Notes: a model not told the origin generated them from the letters alone. A stretch of DNA of 64,000 bases from Muscardinus avellanarius (GCA_963383645.1 OY726563.1:37765331-37829330), one strand, 5' to 3'. Positions 20,706 through 31,477 are shown, counted from the stretch's first letter. Program-made: numbers and translations.

Positions 20706-21267
20706 GGACTTCCTAGCCACACTATATCAGTAATTATCACAGCTTGCGACCTCAAGGAATTTTTCATCATGAAAATAAGTATGCCGAGCATCCAGTTGTA
20801 TTGGTTCCCTGGTTCAGGAAGGGGCCATTCAGGTTGATAGTAAGGATGACATCTTTATCATGGACATCATTGGTGCTTCACCCAGATCTTTTTAGGTGGG
20901 CCAGTGCAACTTTCCCCAGCCACTAGGAATGTGTACTGCAAAAGCTCACAGTTGCATAGTTCTCCAGAGAATTGCTGTTTGCCAAATGGAATCACCTGGC
21001 AGAGGAGATGACACCTAGCCTGCCATCCCCAGGTAGCCGAAGTCGATGAACACTGTGTAGGCCAGGAGAGACCCTTCCTTTGTGGTGCAACTAATTGTGT
21101 GGTGCAAGTAAGCTTCAGAACTCTTTGGGGGTGGGGCTGCAGCTAGTTTCTGGGTGAGATCATGTCTTTTCTTAAGGGTTTCTTTTGTTTCACCCTTCTT
21201 TCTTCACTCCAATTCTTCTCAGAGCACTCCTGCATTAAATCTTTTACCCCAGAATCCCTGTCTTTCC
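20706..21267. other. Low-repeat island, possible LTR remnant at its end
   Basis: The last 100 bp (cctgcattaaatcttttacc then ccagaatccctgtctttc) resemble the poly(A)/U5 end of an old ERV LTR. The rest is unassigned. Confidence 0.3.
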
Positions 21268-21352
21268 AGTTGTGCTTCTAGAAGCTTGGCACTGTCACAA
21301 GGCCTTGTGCATGTTAAACATGTGCTCTACCACTGAATTACACTCCATCCCT
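21268..21352 (-). repeat. ID-type SINE (diverged)
   Basis: Antisense ID body: aaggccttgtgcatgttaaa then tgctctaccactgaattaca. Confidence 0.65.
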
Positions 21353-21359
21353 CTCATGA

Positions 21360-21360
<1 letters not shown>

Positions 21361-21416
<56 letters not shown>

Positions 21417-21604
21417 TTTACTGGGGATTAAACCCAGAGGCATTCTACCTCTGAGCTATGCTCCTAGCCCCTTTTATTTTTTATTTTGAAACAATATCTA
21501 TCTAAGTTGCTGAGGGTTTCACTAAATTTCTGAGGCTGGCCTTTAGTCTCCTATTTCAGCTTTTCAAGTACTGTAATTACAGGTATGTGCTACCATATCT
21601 GGCC
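21361..21604 (-). repeat. B1-dID SINE with long GT tail
   Basis: (GT)n at 21362-21404 runs into actggggattaaacccagag. The left monomer is diverged. Confidence 0.87.
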
Positions 21605-21646
21605 TCTCATGAGTTCCTAACTAACTTAGGTGAATGTCATTTCTTC

Positions 21647-21685
<39 letters not shown>

Positions 21686-21884
21686 GAATTTAATTCAAGG
21701 ATACTTTTCCTCCAAGCTACACCCCCAGCCCAATTTTATTTTTTATTTGGAAATAGGGTTTCATTAAGTTGCTAAGAGTCTCCCTAATTTTCTGAGGCTG
21801 GCTGTGAACCTGTGATCCTCCTGTCTCAGCCAGCCTCCCAAGTACTGAGATTACAGGGGTGTACCACCACCACCATGTCCAGCA
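21647..21884 (-). repeat. B1-dID SINE with GT tail
   Basis: (GT)n at 21650-21679, then ttactaggaatttaattcaa and an antisense left monomer ending accatgtccagc. Confidence 0.85.
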
Positions 21885-22770
21885 GAAAGAAAGGATATCT
21901 TACACTGAGTTTGGTTGCTAGCTTCTTTTTAGACAATACTAACTTCAAGTTGTTGCCATGGTTGCTTGGACTATAGATAATGCTACCTAAGGATACTAGA
22001 TGAAGGATGACCCCCAAGTGGCATATGGAAGCCAAACGTGGACATCACAAAGAGACACGCAGCTCCACACCTGATGTTTATGCTGTTGTGATCCAGAGGG
22101 TGCCAGTCACTAGCATACAATGTAATGGAGTCCTTTGGAGTCGCACAACATGGCACTTGGATACTCCTGAAAGCTACGTGTGCTGCATGTGCTTTATCCA
22201 ATCTACCTTCCCTACTGCACAAGAGAAAAAAAGACTAGGAGCACACATCATTCCCATCTGCATTTATAAGCTCTTCAAAGTGTAACTGTCAAGAGGCTCT
22301 TTCTTCTGGGAAAAAGGATAAATACTTTGTGCGATGATTATTTGACAAGATGCAAAGACATATTCTCAAACTATTGTCCAACATGAAAGACTCAAAACAG
22401 TTCTGGTTTTCTTGTTTTTCCAAAACAGAGAAAACTCAACATACACTTTCCTTAAGTAAATATTCCAATTTTCTCTTCTCAAAAAACAAATTTTTCTTTC
22501 TCCACCAATGCAAATAAGCAAATTTGCTCACAGTCCTACCCATTATACAATATCAACAGTTACGAGCAGATCAACAATGACCAATATGATGAAAGATCAT
22601 TTGAAATCCCCACCCACCCAAAATGATCTTTAGCATAATAAGGATGTTGGGAAAACATAGCTCTTGCTTTTATAACTAAAGCATGCATTTTGTATTAAGC
22701 ATGGAAATTGCTTTCTTTGAGTGGCTTAGACAATACAAAGCCAATGTGCAATTATAAAATTGGACTTAAT
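21885..22770. other. SINE-free island (about 885 bp)
   Basis: Unique AT-rich sequence with a hairpin-capable inverted repeat (22592-22602 with 22621-22631). A 92-codon plus-strand frame and 79-codon minus-strand frame overlap at 21983-22285; neither is recognisable. Confidence 0.45.
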
Positions 22771-22960
22771 AAACACGGAGGTGGTGGCACACACCTATAA
22801 TCCAGCTACTCTGGAAATCTGAGGCAAGATGATCATAAATTCCAGACCAGCCTCAGCAACTTAGCAAGACCCTGTCTCAAAAGAAAAAATAAAGTGGCTG
22901 GGGATGTAGTTCAGTGGCAACACACCCTAGGGCTCAATCGCCAGTACCAAAAATAAATAA
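22771..22960 (+). repeat. B1-dID SINE (older type)
   Basis: ggtggtggcacacacctata, then gtggctggggatgtagttca. Right monomer ends tcaatcgccagtacc. Confidence 0.83.
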
Positions 22961-22983
22961 ACCCAGAGACAATGTGTCTCAGG

Positions 22984-23218
22984 AGAGAGAGAGCGCGAGA
23001 GCGAGAGCGAGAGCGAGAGAGAGAGAGAGAGAGAGAATATTACTAAGGATTGAGCCTAGGAGCATTCTACCCCTGAGATACACCCCCCAGCAATTTTTAC
23101 TTTTAATTTTGAAACAGGGTCTCTCTAAATTACCATGGGCTGGCCTCAAACCTGCAATCCTCCTGTCTTAGCTTCCCAAATACTGTGATTATAAGTATGC
23201 ATTACCATTCCTGACTAC
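22984..23218 (-). repeat. B1-dID SINE with GA tail
   Basis: (GA)n/(GAGC)n at 22984-23037 abuts attactaaggattgagccta, the antisense right monomer. The left monomer follows. Confidence 0.83.
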
Positions 23219-23345
23219 ACCCAGCCCTTTTTATTTTGAAATAGAGTCTCACTAAGTTGTTGAGGCTGGCTTTGAACCTGTGATCCTCCTGTCTCAGAGC
23301 CTCTCAAGTCCTGGAATTACAGGTGTGCACTACTATCATGCCTGG
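23219..23345 (-). repeat. B1-like left monomer
   Basis: A second antisense left monomer directly after the preceding SINE. Confidence 0.75.
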
Positions 23346-23395
23346 CTTAAAAAGAGTTTATTTAAATCCTTCCTAATCCTTTCTGTGCCAGATTT

Positions 23396-23397
<2 letters not shown>

Positions 23398-23455
<58 letters not shown>

Positions 23456-23906
23456 TATCTATCTATCTATCTCTCTCCTGGAGATTAAACCCAGGAGTAT
23501 TCTAAGTCTGGGCCACACCTTCAGCCCTTTTTATTTTATTTTATTTTATTTATTTATTTTTTTTTTTGGTGGTACTGGGGGTGGAACCCAAGGGCTTTCT
23601 ACCTCCGGGCTATACTCCCAGACCTATTTTCTATTTTATTTGGAAACAGGGTCTCACTAAGTTGCTGAGAGCCTCACCAAGTAGCTGAGGCTGGCTTCGA
23701 ACCTGTGCAATCCTCTTGTCTCAGCCTCCCAAGCGTGCGCCACCACGCCTGGCCTTCAGCCCTTTTTATTTTTATGGATTTGGAACAGGATCTCCCTAGG
23801 TTGCTAAAGTTTTGCCAAATTACTGAGGCTGGCCTCAACCCTGTGATGCTTCTGTTTCTGCCTTTCAAGTACTGGGATTACAGGTGTGCATCACCACACC
23901 CAGGTC
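23398..23906 (-). repeat. B1-dID SINE (outer) with TC/ATCT tail, split
   Basis: (TC)n 23399-23453 and (ATCT)n, right monomer to 23537, left monomer 23754-23905. The insertion sits in its linker. Confidence 0.85.
23538..23753 (-). repeat. B1-dID SINE nested, 19-bp TSD
   Basis: cttcagccctttttatttt at 23519-23537 and 23754-23772 is a perfect duplication. The centre of the left monomer (ctgggatta) is deleted near 23731. Confidence 0.93.
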
Positions 23907-23921
23907 AGCTTTTCTTTTTCA

Positions 23922-24108
23922 TATATGTGGTATTGGGGATTGAACCCAAGGGTGTTCTACCATTGAGCTTCATCTCCACCCCCCTTTTTTTTATTTGAAA
24001 AAGGGTCTCACTAAATTCCAGAAGCTGCCTTGCATTTGCAATCTTCCTGCCTCGGCCTTCCAAGTACTGGAATTTTAGGCCTGCACCACTGGTCCTGACT
24101 CGGCTTCA
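23922..24108 (-). repeat. B1-dID SINE (diverged)
   Basis: tattggggattgaacccaag, then a decayed left monomer. Confidence 0.8.
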
Positions 24109-24434
24109 GCTTTTTTGTTCCCTTTTATCTTACCCTCAGTAGAAATGGGCAAACTTCTCATGAGATCTGCCAGAAGAAAACATCCAACTGCCCATGTGCT
24201 CCAGCTTTCTTTTTTGGCCGTTGGAGAAAGCCCCTAAATGAACTGCAAGGCTGAGGCAGTGGAAAGGACATCTGAGTCCTTGTTAATGTAGACAGACCGG
24301 AATGGGATAGTATGAAGAAGAGGTAAAAGGTAGTGATGCTGGAGACCAGGACACCTTCTCCCAGGCCTATAATAGGTCTGTACCAAACCTACTTCCCCAG
24401 TGCTGAACCATATGTGTGTGTGGGGCGGGGTTGT
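24109..24434. other. Low-repeat spacer
   Basis: Unique sequence; nothing recognised. Confidence 0.4.
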
Positions 24435-24436
24435 CA

Positions 24437-24481
<45 letters not shown>

Positions 24482-24700
24482 TGACTTATTTATTCACAGT
24501 ACTGGGGATTGAACCCAGGGCCTTGTGCATGCTTAGCAAGCATTCTACCAATGAGCTACACAACCAGCTCTTTTTTTAAATCTTATTTTGAGATAGAATC
24601 TTGCTAAACCGCCCAGGCTGAACTGAAAATTGTGATCCTCCTGCCTCAGCTTCTCCTGTAGCTGGGATTACAGGCATATGCCACTGTATCCCACCTACCC
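24435..24700 (-). repeat. CA/TA microsatellite and older B1/ID dimer
   Basis: (CA)n 24436-24471 and (TA)n, then antisense SINE with the full ID segment (ccttgtgcatgcttagcaag). Confidence 0.83.
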
Positions 24701-24713
24701 TATTATCTAATTT

Positions 24714-24723
24714 GTTTATATAT

Positions 24724-24754
<31 letters not shown>

Positions 24755-24832
24755 TGGTGCTAAGGAGGGAACTCAGGGCCTCATGCCTAGTAAGCAAGTA
24801 TGTGTTCTACCACCGAGTAATACCCCAACTCA
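24714..24832 (-). repeat. ID-type SINE with TTTA tail
   Basis: (TTTA)n 24720-24755, then tggtgctaaggagggaact and catgcctagtaagcaagtat. Confidence 0.78.
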
Positions 24833-24835
24833 CTA

Positions 24836-25032
24836 ACTTTTTAATATTCTTTATAGAATACATCAAATCCTCATAACTTTGCAAATAGGTATTATTTTTA
24901 TTATTGTTATTATTATTTTACTGAAAATAAAACCAAGATTTAAAGGGATAAAGTCACAGGGCTACAAAGTAGCAGATCTAGGATTGGATCCCAAGTCAGT
25001 CTAACCAGAGAGACCATGGCAAGCTGCCTCCA
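24836..25032 (+). mobile_element. MIR
   Basis: caaatcctcataactttgca, ggtattatttttattattg, gataaagtcacagggctaca, then gtagcagatctaggattgga match the MIR 3' half in order. Confidence 0.7.
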
Positions 25033-25053
25033 GCTTAAACAAATCACTGGTAT

Positions 25054-25109
25054 TGATCAAGTTTGGATCAGATAAAGAATCTGATCAAGTTTGGATCAGA
25101 TAAAGAATC
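25054..25109 (+). repeat. 28-bp tandem duplication (two copies)
   Basis: The unit begins tgatcaagtttggatcag and ends taaagaatc. Copies at 25054-25081 and 25082-25109 are identical. Confidence 0.95.
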
Positions 25110-25173
25110 TCTCCATCGATCCCAAAGATTTTCCTCTCATCTAGGTATCCCATGCCTTGTCAAGATTTAAAAC

Positions 25174-25372
25174 AAAGCTAGGCATGGTGGTGCATGCCTA
25201 TAATCCCAGTACTTGGGAGGCTGAGACAAGAGAATTGAAGGTTCAATGCCAGCTTCAGCAATTTAGCAAGAACCTCTTTAACTTAGCAAGATCCTGTTTC
25301 AAATGAAAAATAAAAATAGGGCTGGGAATGTACTCTAGAGGTAGAATGCCCCTGGATTCAACCCCCAGCACC
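25174..25372 (+). repeat. B1-dID SINE
   Basis: Complete dimer with ggctgggaatgtactctaga in the right monomer. Confidence 0.87.
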
Positions 25373-25575
25373 AGCCAGACGATTGTAATCCCAGTACTTA
25401 GGGAGGCTGAGACAGGAGGATTGCAGGTTTGTGGCCAGCCTCAGCAACTTGTGAGTCCCTCTGCAACTTAGTGAGACCCTGTTTCAAAATAAAGAATAAA
25501 ATAGGGATGGGAGTGTAGTTCAGAGGCAGAATGCCCCTGAGTTCCATCCCTAGTACAAAAAAAAAAAAAACAGCA
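25373..25575 (+). repeat. B1-dID SINE, 5' truncated, tandem to the previous
   Basis: Starts at the cgattgtaatcccagtactt position and ends with an A-run. Confidence 0.85.
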
Positions 25576-25930
25576 CAACACACACAAGAAAAATTTTAAA
25601 CAAAAAAGACAGACACCAGTCCTTATATTTTAATTTATCCCAAAATAACTACCCTTTCCCTTTCTCTATGGTCCTCCTCACCATCAATTTTTCAACATTC
25701 CCAGTACCCACAGCAGATAAAAGGGCCATGTGGTCAGGGATCACTTGACTATCAAGATGAAAACACAACTTATTTAAGCAGAAGTATTGCCTTGTTCCTT
25801 TAAAAACAAAGAAAGAAAGAAAAAATGTACAGACACACCAAATGAAATGTATCACCATCAAAATAATATACAGCATGCATTCATTGTTTCACTAACATTG
25901 GATGAATGATTAAGATGACCAGATTTTCCC
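25576..25930. other. Low-repeat spacer
   Basis: Unique. The 75-codon minus-strand frame (25649-25876) is not recognisable. Confidence 0.4.
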
Positions 25931-26024
25931 TAACACTTTTGCTGTGGTGCTGGTGATGGAGCCCAGGGCCTCCAGCATGCCAGACAAGCAAGCACTCTGC
26001 TATGGAGCCACACCCCCAGCCCCT
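25931..26024 (-). repeat. ID-type SINE monomer
   Basis: Antisense: gtggtgctggtgatggagcc, then ccagacaagcaagcactctg and gccacacccccagcccc. Confidence 0.8.
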
Positions 26025-26135
26025 CAACATTTTTGTACATCTCTAGGATGAGACCATATTAGTACAATCTCTCTGGAAGGCAATTAAGTGATATCTACAA
26101 GCTCTGTAAAAAAAGTGTATGTGCACATAACATTT
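26025..26135. other. Spacer
   Basis: Possibly an old L1 fragment (tctctggaaggcaattaagt) but too short to assign. Confidence 0.3.
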
Positions 26136-26582
26136 GTCTTAGACGAGGCTCTCTGGAAACAGAAGCTGAGACAGGAGCGCTCTGCAGATGACTTATTGAG
26201 GAAATGTTCTCTGGAGAAGCATGAGGGGAGTCAGGGAAGCAGGATGGCAGGGAAGGAAGGCAGGTAAACTGTGGTTCTGGAAGTTCAGCTTCAGCATGAA
26301 ATCACAAGGATCTCTAGAGTAAAAACTGTACCGTAGACATTGTCCTACCCAGAGACAAGGAGGCCATTTAATACTCAGGCATCTGTCAGTCATTGGCTAA
26401 GGGCTGCCCCCAGCAGGGTGTGTAACTGTCAAGACATCTCCAGCAGCTGTCAGCCAACAGCAGTTTTTCTAGAAAAGAAAGCAGATGTGAGCTCTTAGCA
26501 GTCAATGTCTGCAGCAGCCAAGAGATGAGTACGACAGCTCCATAAAACATCTGGACCAGGCACCAACAAAACCCATCATGGA
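26136..26582. other. Old interspersed repeat, family not assigned, plus unique sequence
   Basis: gaggctctctggaaacagaa then gcagatgacttattgaggaa resembles a common old mammalian repeat. Frames in both directions give no recognisable protein. Confidence 0.3.
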
Positions 26583-26668
26583 GGATGGGTGCATAGATCA
26601 ATGGTAGAGCACTCGCTTAGCATGGGAGAGCCTTGGGTTCCATCCCTAGTCCATGAACAAACAAACAC
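26583..26668 (+). repeat. ID-type SINE monomer
   Basis: gatgggtgcatagatcaatg, then gtagagcactcgcttagcat and a (CAAA)n tail. Confidence 0.78.
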
Positions 26669-26689
26669 AAAACCTGCCATCATTTTATC

Positions 26690-26882
26690 CACCAACTCCA
26701 TATTCCATATCTTTTCATATATCCTCAGATATGCTCACAAATGAACTAAATGACGCATGTCCAGATTTATCTATCTCAGCATTGTTTATAATGGAGAAAG
26801 GCCCATCAGTAAGTGACTAGTTATTTACAATGTGATATATCCATACAATGGAATACTAGGTAGATGTGAGGAAAAGAAAAAT
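26690..26882 (+). mobile_element. Old L1 ORF2 fragment
   Basis: agcattgtttataatggaga, then aatgtgatatatccatacaa and tggaatactaggtagatgtg match the L1 region before the YSAIKK codons. Part of it resumes after the SINE (27072-27108). Confidence 0.6.
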
Positions 26883-27071
26883 TGCCGGGCATGATGGCAC
26901 ATGCTTGGAATCCCAGTACTTGGGAGGCTGAGACAGGAGGATCATGCAGGTTTGAAGCCAGCCTCAGCTACTTAGTGAGAACCTGTTTCCAAATAGAGCA
27001 TAAAAGGTCTGGGAGTATAACCCAGAGCTAGAAAGCCCCTGGGTTTCATCCCCAGTACCACAAAAAAGTAA
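26883..27071 (+). repeat. B1-dID SINE in an L1 fragment
   Basis: Starts gccgggcatgatggcacatg. It lacks the aactcagtgag section, like the ggcttaagagacc subfamily. Confidence 0.87.
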
Positions 27072-27107
27072 AATAAGGATGCTTTCCATGTATGGATATG
27101 AGGGGAA

Positions 27108-27109
<2 letters not shown>

Positions 27110-27202
<93 letters not shown>

Positions 27203-27392
27203 GAGGATTGAACCCAAGGGCTTTCTACCTCAGAGCTACACCCCCATTCCTTTTTATTTTTTATTTTGAAACATGGTCTTTCTGAATGGCTGAGGGTTTT
27301 GCTAAGTTGCTGAGGTGGCCTTGAACCTGCGATCCTCCTGTTTCAGCCTTCCAAATACTGGGATTACAGGCTTGCACCACCATGCCCAGTTT
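27110..27392 (-). repeat. B1-dID SINE with AT and GT tail arrays
   Basis: (TA)n 27111-27160, (GT)n 27162-27199, then ttactgaggattgaacccaa and a full antisense dimer. Confidence 0.87.
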
Positions 27393-27521
27393 AAATATAT
27401 ATATATATTACATGCAAAAAAAGCAAGGTGCAGAATACAAAATTATCACAGCATGCTGCTATGTGTGTTTTCAAGGCTAAATATATTATATGCAAATTAT
27501 ATATATGTGTATATATGTGTA

Positions 27522-27553
<32 letters not shown>

Positions 27554-27665
27554 ATCTGCTTCTATATGCTTAGGTTAGCCCTGGAAGGACAGACACAAAA
27601 TTGGAAACACTATGGTTTGAGGACAAAGTTTTCATGCATATCACTTTTTACCTTGTGAATATTAT
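27393..27665. other. AT-rich spacer with mixed TA/GT arrays
   Basis: Impure (TA)n at 27397-27410 and 27497-27555. No element or gene recognised. Confidence 0.5.
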
Positions 27666-27710
27666 ACAATATACCTTAGTCAGTTACTATTATTATAAAA
27701 AGATACCTAG

Positions 27711-27929
27711 CCAGGCATGCTGGCGCATGCTCATAATCCCAGCATTCGGGAGACTGAGACAGGAGGATCGCAGGTTCGCAGCCAGCCTCAGCTACTTAGT
27801 GAGGCCCTTTGCAACTCAGTGAGATCCTGTTTAAAAAATAAAGAATTAAAAAATAGCGCTGGGGGTGTAGCTCGGAGGTAGAATGCCCCTAGATTCCATT
27901 ACCAGTACTACACACATACAGAAAAAGAA
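27711..27929 (+). repeat. B1-dID SINE in MaLR LTR
   Basis: Starts gccaggcatgctggcgcatg. Flanks aaaagatacct and aaaataccttag form an imperfect TSD. Confidence 0.87.
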
Positions 27930-28062
27930 AATACCTTAGATTGGGGAATTTAAAAATTTAAGCAATTCATTCCTCATAGTTCCAGAAGCTAGGAAGCCCA
28001 AGATCAAGGAATTGGAACATTGGTGTCTAGCAAAACAAAACCTCCTTGCTTTAAAGATGGTG

Positions 28063-28116
<54 letters not shown>

Positions 28117-28507
28117 TGACTGAACCCAGGGTTGTTGTATTTCTGAGCCATGTCCCAGCCCTATGTTTTTTTGTTTGCAGTACTGTGATGAAACCTAGGG
28201 GCATTCTACCTCTGAGCTACAACCTCAGCCCTCTTTTTTATTCTTTATTTTGAAACAGGGTCTCACTGAGTTGCAAAGGCCTCACTGAGTAGCTGAGCTT
28301 GGCCACAAACCAAGATCCTCCAGTCTCACCCTCCCAAATACTGGGATTACAAACGTGTGCCACCACAGCCGGCTCCCAGCCCTATTTTATATTGGAACAG
28401 AGTCTAAGTTGCTTTCCAAGTTGCTGAGGCTGCCCTTGAACCTACAATCCTCCTGTCTCAGCTTCTCAAGTACTGGGATTATAAGGTATGCAATATCACA
28501 CCTAGTT
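28063..28507 (-). repeat. B1-dID SINE (outer) with GT tail, split
   Basis: (GT)n 28064-28110, right monomer to 28164, left monomer 28375-28507. Confidence 0.85.
28165..28374 (-). repeat. B1-dID SINE nested in SINE linker
   Basis: cccagccctat flanks it at 28154-28164 and 28375-28385. Complete antisense dimer. Confidence 0.9.
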
Positions 28508-28764
28508 TGGTACATCTTACTGTGTCCTCACAGAGACAATGGAGGGAAGGCTGTGTCTATACACAGCAAAGGGGCAAAAAAAAGACAAATTGGCTTTGTT
28601 GAGCCCTTTTAAAAGAGCTCAAATCCCATCCATAAGGGCAGAGTCTTGGCAGCCTCAACACCTCCCAAGGGCCCCACCTTTTAATAATACTAGCCTCTTG
28701 GGGTTTGTGTTCCAACATAGGAATTTTGAAAGGACACATATGTTCAAACTATAGCAATCTATGA

Positions 28765-29177
28765 ATACATATCCTAGTCAAATGAAATGAATTAAGATGG
28801 ACAGATGACTGGATAGTAAGATGATGGGAAAATGGAGTAGTTGAGCTTCTTACATGGCACCTGGCACCACAGCACGTGTCCCCCAAGAGAAGCAGGTAGA
28901 AGCTGTGTGGCATTCTGGGAACTAGCCTCAAAAGTTATGCAGAACACTTCTACTGATTCTGTTGGTTACGAATAAGTCACTGAGGTCTCCTCCCCCACCC
29001 CCAAATTAGGTGGAGAGCCACAGGTTCCACCTGGAAAGAGGGTCAAAGAATTTGCAGAAACGTTTTAAAATTGCCACAATTCATTATTGCTACAGTTGTA
29101 CAGATGGGACCCCCAAAATATATTTGACTAAAGACTATTGATTTCCTGCAGCTGGAAAGACAAGGTGAGGCCATTGT
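28765..29177. other. Low-repeat spacer
   Basis: Unique sequence; short minus-strand frames are not recognisable. Confidence 0.4.
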
Positions 29178-29243
29178 ACAGGTGGCCCTCCAAACCTGCA
29201 GATTCTGCAGCTGGAAACCAGGGACCAAAAACAGTCAGAAGCC

Positions 29244-29400
29244 AGGTATAGTGGTGCACACCTGTACTCCCAGTACTTAGGAGGCTCAGCAATTTAGCAA
29301 GAGTCTCAGCAACCTAGTGAGATCCTGTTTCAAAATAAATAAGTGCTGAGGATGTAACTAGGAGGTAGAAAGCCCCTGAGTTCAATTCCCAGGAATGAAA
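29244..29400 (+). repeat. B1-dID SINE with internal deletion
   Basis: Dimer shortened in the left monomer (acttaggaggctcagcaatt), inside the MER2-like element. Confidence 0.82.
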
Positions 29401-29485
29401 AAAATTTTTCAGAAAAAGGATACACTGCTGCTGAATGTACTATGTAGATTAGCCTATGATGATTGTGTCTATACTAAACATATAC

Positions 29486-29487
<2 letters not shown>

Positions 29488-29526
<39 letters not shown>

Positions 29527-29697
29527 GGGGTTAGAATCCAGAGGTATTCTGCCTTCGAGGTACAACCATAGCTCAATTGTATTTCTTATTTTGAAACAGG
29601 GTCTCACTAAATTGCTGAGTCTGGCCTCAAACCTGCAATCCTCCTGTCTCAGTCTCAGTACTGGGCATACAAATGTGTACCACCACTCCCATCCATG
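29488..29697 (-). repeat. B1-dID SINE with GT tail
   Basis: (GT)n 29489-29522, then tactggggttagaatccaga and a decayed left monomer. Confidence 0.84.
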
Positions 29698-29928
29698 TAC
29701 AGTCTACTCCTCCATCATTATTCCCTAAACAATAGAAGATAACAACTTTTTACATCACATTTATGTTGTATTCGGTATTATAATTAATTGAAAGATGACA
29801 AAGTATACGACAGGATATGCACAGGTTCATTTTATACAAAGGACTTGAGCACCCTTAGATTTGGGTGTTGGTGGAAGGTTCTGGAAGCAATCCCCTGAGG
29901 ATACCAAAGGACTACTGTATATGACTTT

Positions 29929-30362
29929 CAGCCTCAAATACTAGGTTTCTGTAAGTACTTGGAAGACGCTATATAAGCACACAATGTCATTTAATCAAAG
30001 CAGTACTGGTTCCAGCTTGAGCCTGCTCTGGACCATGAATCAACAGCCATTTGTCATAGAACTGTGCCATGTTTTAACTACATGTTTTACTGACTTCTGA
30101 AAATTGACAACTAAAGCTAGCTTCAAGATTAATTACGGTGTGTGAGGAGGAAAGAGCTGTCAAGTGGTCTATGTCAGCCTATTAGATAATCATAACCATT
30201 TCAACTAGGAAAGGACTGTAGCATTTCAGATCAATTAATTTCATTCTGCTTATGAGTACTGAGCTATGCATTCTTCTGGAAACTAAAATTTGGGAGGATG
30301 AAATGATGCTCTGCAATTTACTCTGATGAATAACCAAAAACCCATTAGTGTTTAGTATAGGT
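29929..30362. other. SINE-free island, possible conserved non-coding element
   Basis: About 430 bp of balanced, non-repetitive sequence (for example gtgccatgttttaactacat, cagatcaattaatttcattc). No frame of interest. Confidence 0.35.
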
Positions 30363-30370
30363 ATGTATGT

Positions 30371-30416
<46 letters not shown>

Positions 30417-30620
30417 TGTGTACGTGTGCGCATGTTACTGGAAACTGAATTTGGGGCTTTCTACCTACTAACTCTACCCCCAACCTTGTCATATTTTTAT
30501 TTTGAAAGAGGGTCTTGCTAGGTTTCTGAGAGTCTTGCTATGTTGCCGAGGCTGGCTTCAAACCTGCAATCCTCCTGTCTCAGCCTCCCAAATACAGACA
30601 TGTGCCACCATGCCCAGCTT
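30363..30620 (-). repeat. B1-dID SINE with GT tail
   Basis: (GT)n 30369-30421, then ttactggaaactgaatttgg; left monomer ends catgcccagctt. Confidence 0.84.
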
Positions 30621-30629
30621 AGGATAGGA

Positions 30630-30838
30630 TTTTTTTTTTTTAGGTACTGGGGGTAAAACCCAGGGGCATTCTACCTCTGAGCTACATTCCAGCCCTATTT
30701 TTTATTCTTTACTTTGAAACAGAGTCTCACTGAGTTGCCGAGGGCCTCACTAAGTAGCCGAGGCTGTCCACGAACCATGATCCTCCGGTTTTAGCCTCCC
30801 GAATGCTGGGATTACAAGTGTGCGCCACCACACCCGGC
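30630..30838 (-). repeat. B1-dID SINE
   Basis: Antisense dimer; cttaggatagga before and cttagcatagga after form a 12-bp TSD with one mismatch. Confidence 0.9.
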
Positions 30839-31135
30839 TCTTAGCATAGGAATTTTCAAGTTTACTGTTTAGACCATCAATATCACTTCATACTTTGAAT
30901 GATTTTTGTCTGTGGAAGTAAAGATCCGGAAACAAAATAAAATGCTGACTTCCTTCACTATCTGACTGGAAGAAAAAAGTCTCAAAAGTATTTTAAGTAT
31001 ATTATGGTGATGGAATTATTCATCAGCAAGTGTGAGAATTATGCAAACACTACAAGCACCTTCTTCCCACTCCAGTAAAATATTAATAGCCAAAGTTCAG
31101 AGTATGTGAATATTGCATAATAATGTATTTTTAAT
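30839..31135. other. Low-repeat spacer
   Basis: About 300 bp of AT-rich unique sequence. Confidence 0.35.
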
Positions 31136-31329
31136 TTTTTTGAACTGAGGGTTAAACCCAGAGGCATTCTACCTCCAAGATATACTCTCAGCCCATTTTT
31201 TAAATTTTGAAATAGGGTCTTGCTAAGTTGCTGAGGTTCTTGTTAAGCTGAGGCTGGCCTCAAACCTCAGATCCTCCTCTCTCAGCCTCCCAAGTACTGA
31301 GATGACAGGCATGCACCACCATGCCCAGC
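31136..31329 (-). repeat. B1-dID SINE
   Basis: Antisense dimer: gagggttaaacccagaggca, then caccaccatgcccagc. Confidence 0.85.
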
Positions 31330-31477
31330 AAATGCATAAAAACACATTTTGAAAACCATGTGGCTAGGATGGGAAGTCTTTCTAACCTCTTACTGTACAA
31401 CATAGATTTTGCATATTCAGTAAAAAGAGCAGAGCAAAATAGAATAGCTGAAAAAGAGGTCTGAAAAAGGTGGCAGA

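Larger units (their letters stand above)
27666..28764 (-). mobile_element. MaLR LTR (antisense) interrupted by SINEs
   Basis: Pieces at 27666-27710 (cagttactattattataaaa), 27930-28062 (ttagattggggaatttaaaa; gttccagaagctaggaagcc) and 28508-28764 (gcccttttaaaagagctcaa; ttttgaaaggacacatatgt) follow antisense MST/MLT1 order. SINEs at 27711-27929 and 28063-28507 split it. Confidence 0.7.
29178..29928 (+). mobile_element. Tigger/MER2-like DNA transposon, interrupted by SINEs
   Basis: Start: gtggccctccaaacctgcag, then attctgcagctggaaaccag. End: attcggtattataattaatt, gatgacaaagtatacgacag, acaaaggacttgagcaccct, gaggataccaaaggactact. These follow the MER2 order known from mammals. SINEs at 29244-29400 and 29488-29697 split it. 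It is a non-autonomous, inactive copy. Confidence 0.7.

Noticed and set aside
20459..20791. Y/P/L-rich minus-strand frames
   Set aside because: Translations of AAT and GGA repeats.
21983..22285. 92-codon plus-strand frame in a repeat-free island
   Set aside because: No domain, no splice or promoter signals, and an overlapping antisense frame of similar length. I kept the island as unassigned DNA.
23280..23660. 126-codon frame with a serine/leucine run
   Set aside because: It reads the TC microsatellite and a nested SINE.
27315..27822. Overlapping short frames
   Set aside because: They cross SINE borders and TA/GT repeats.
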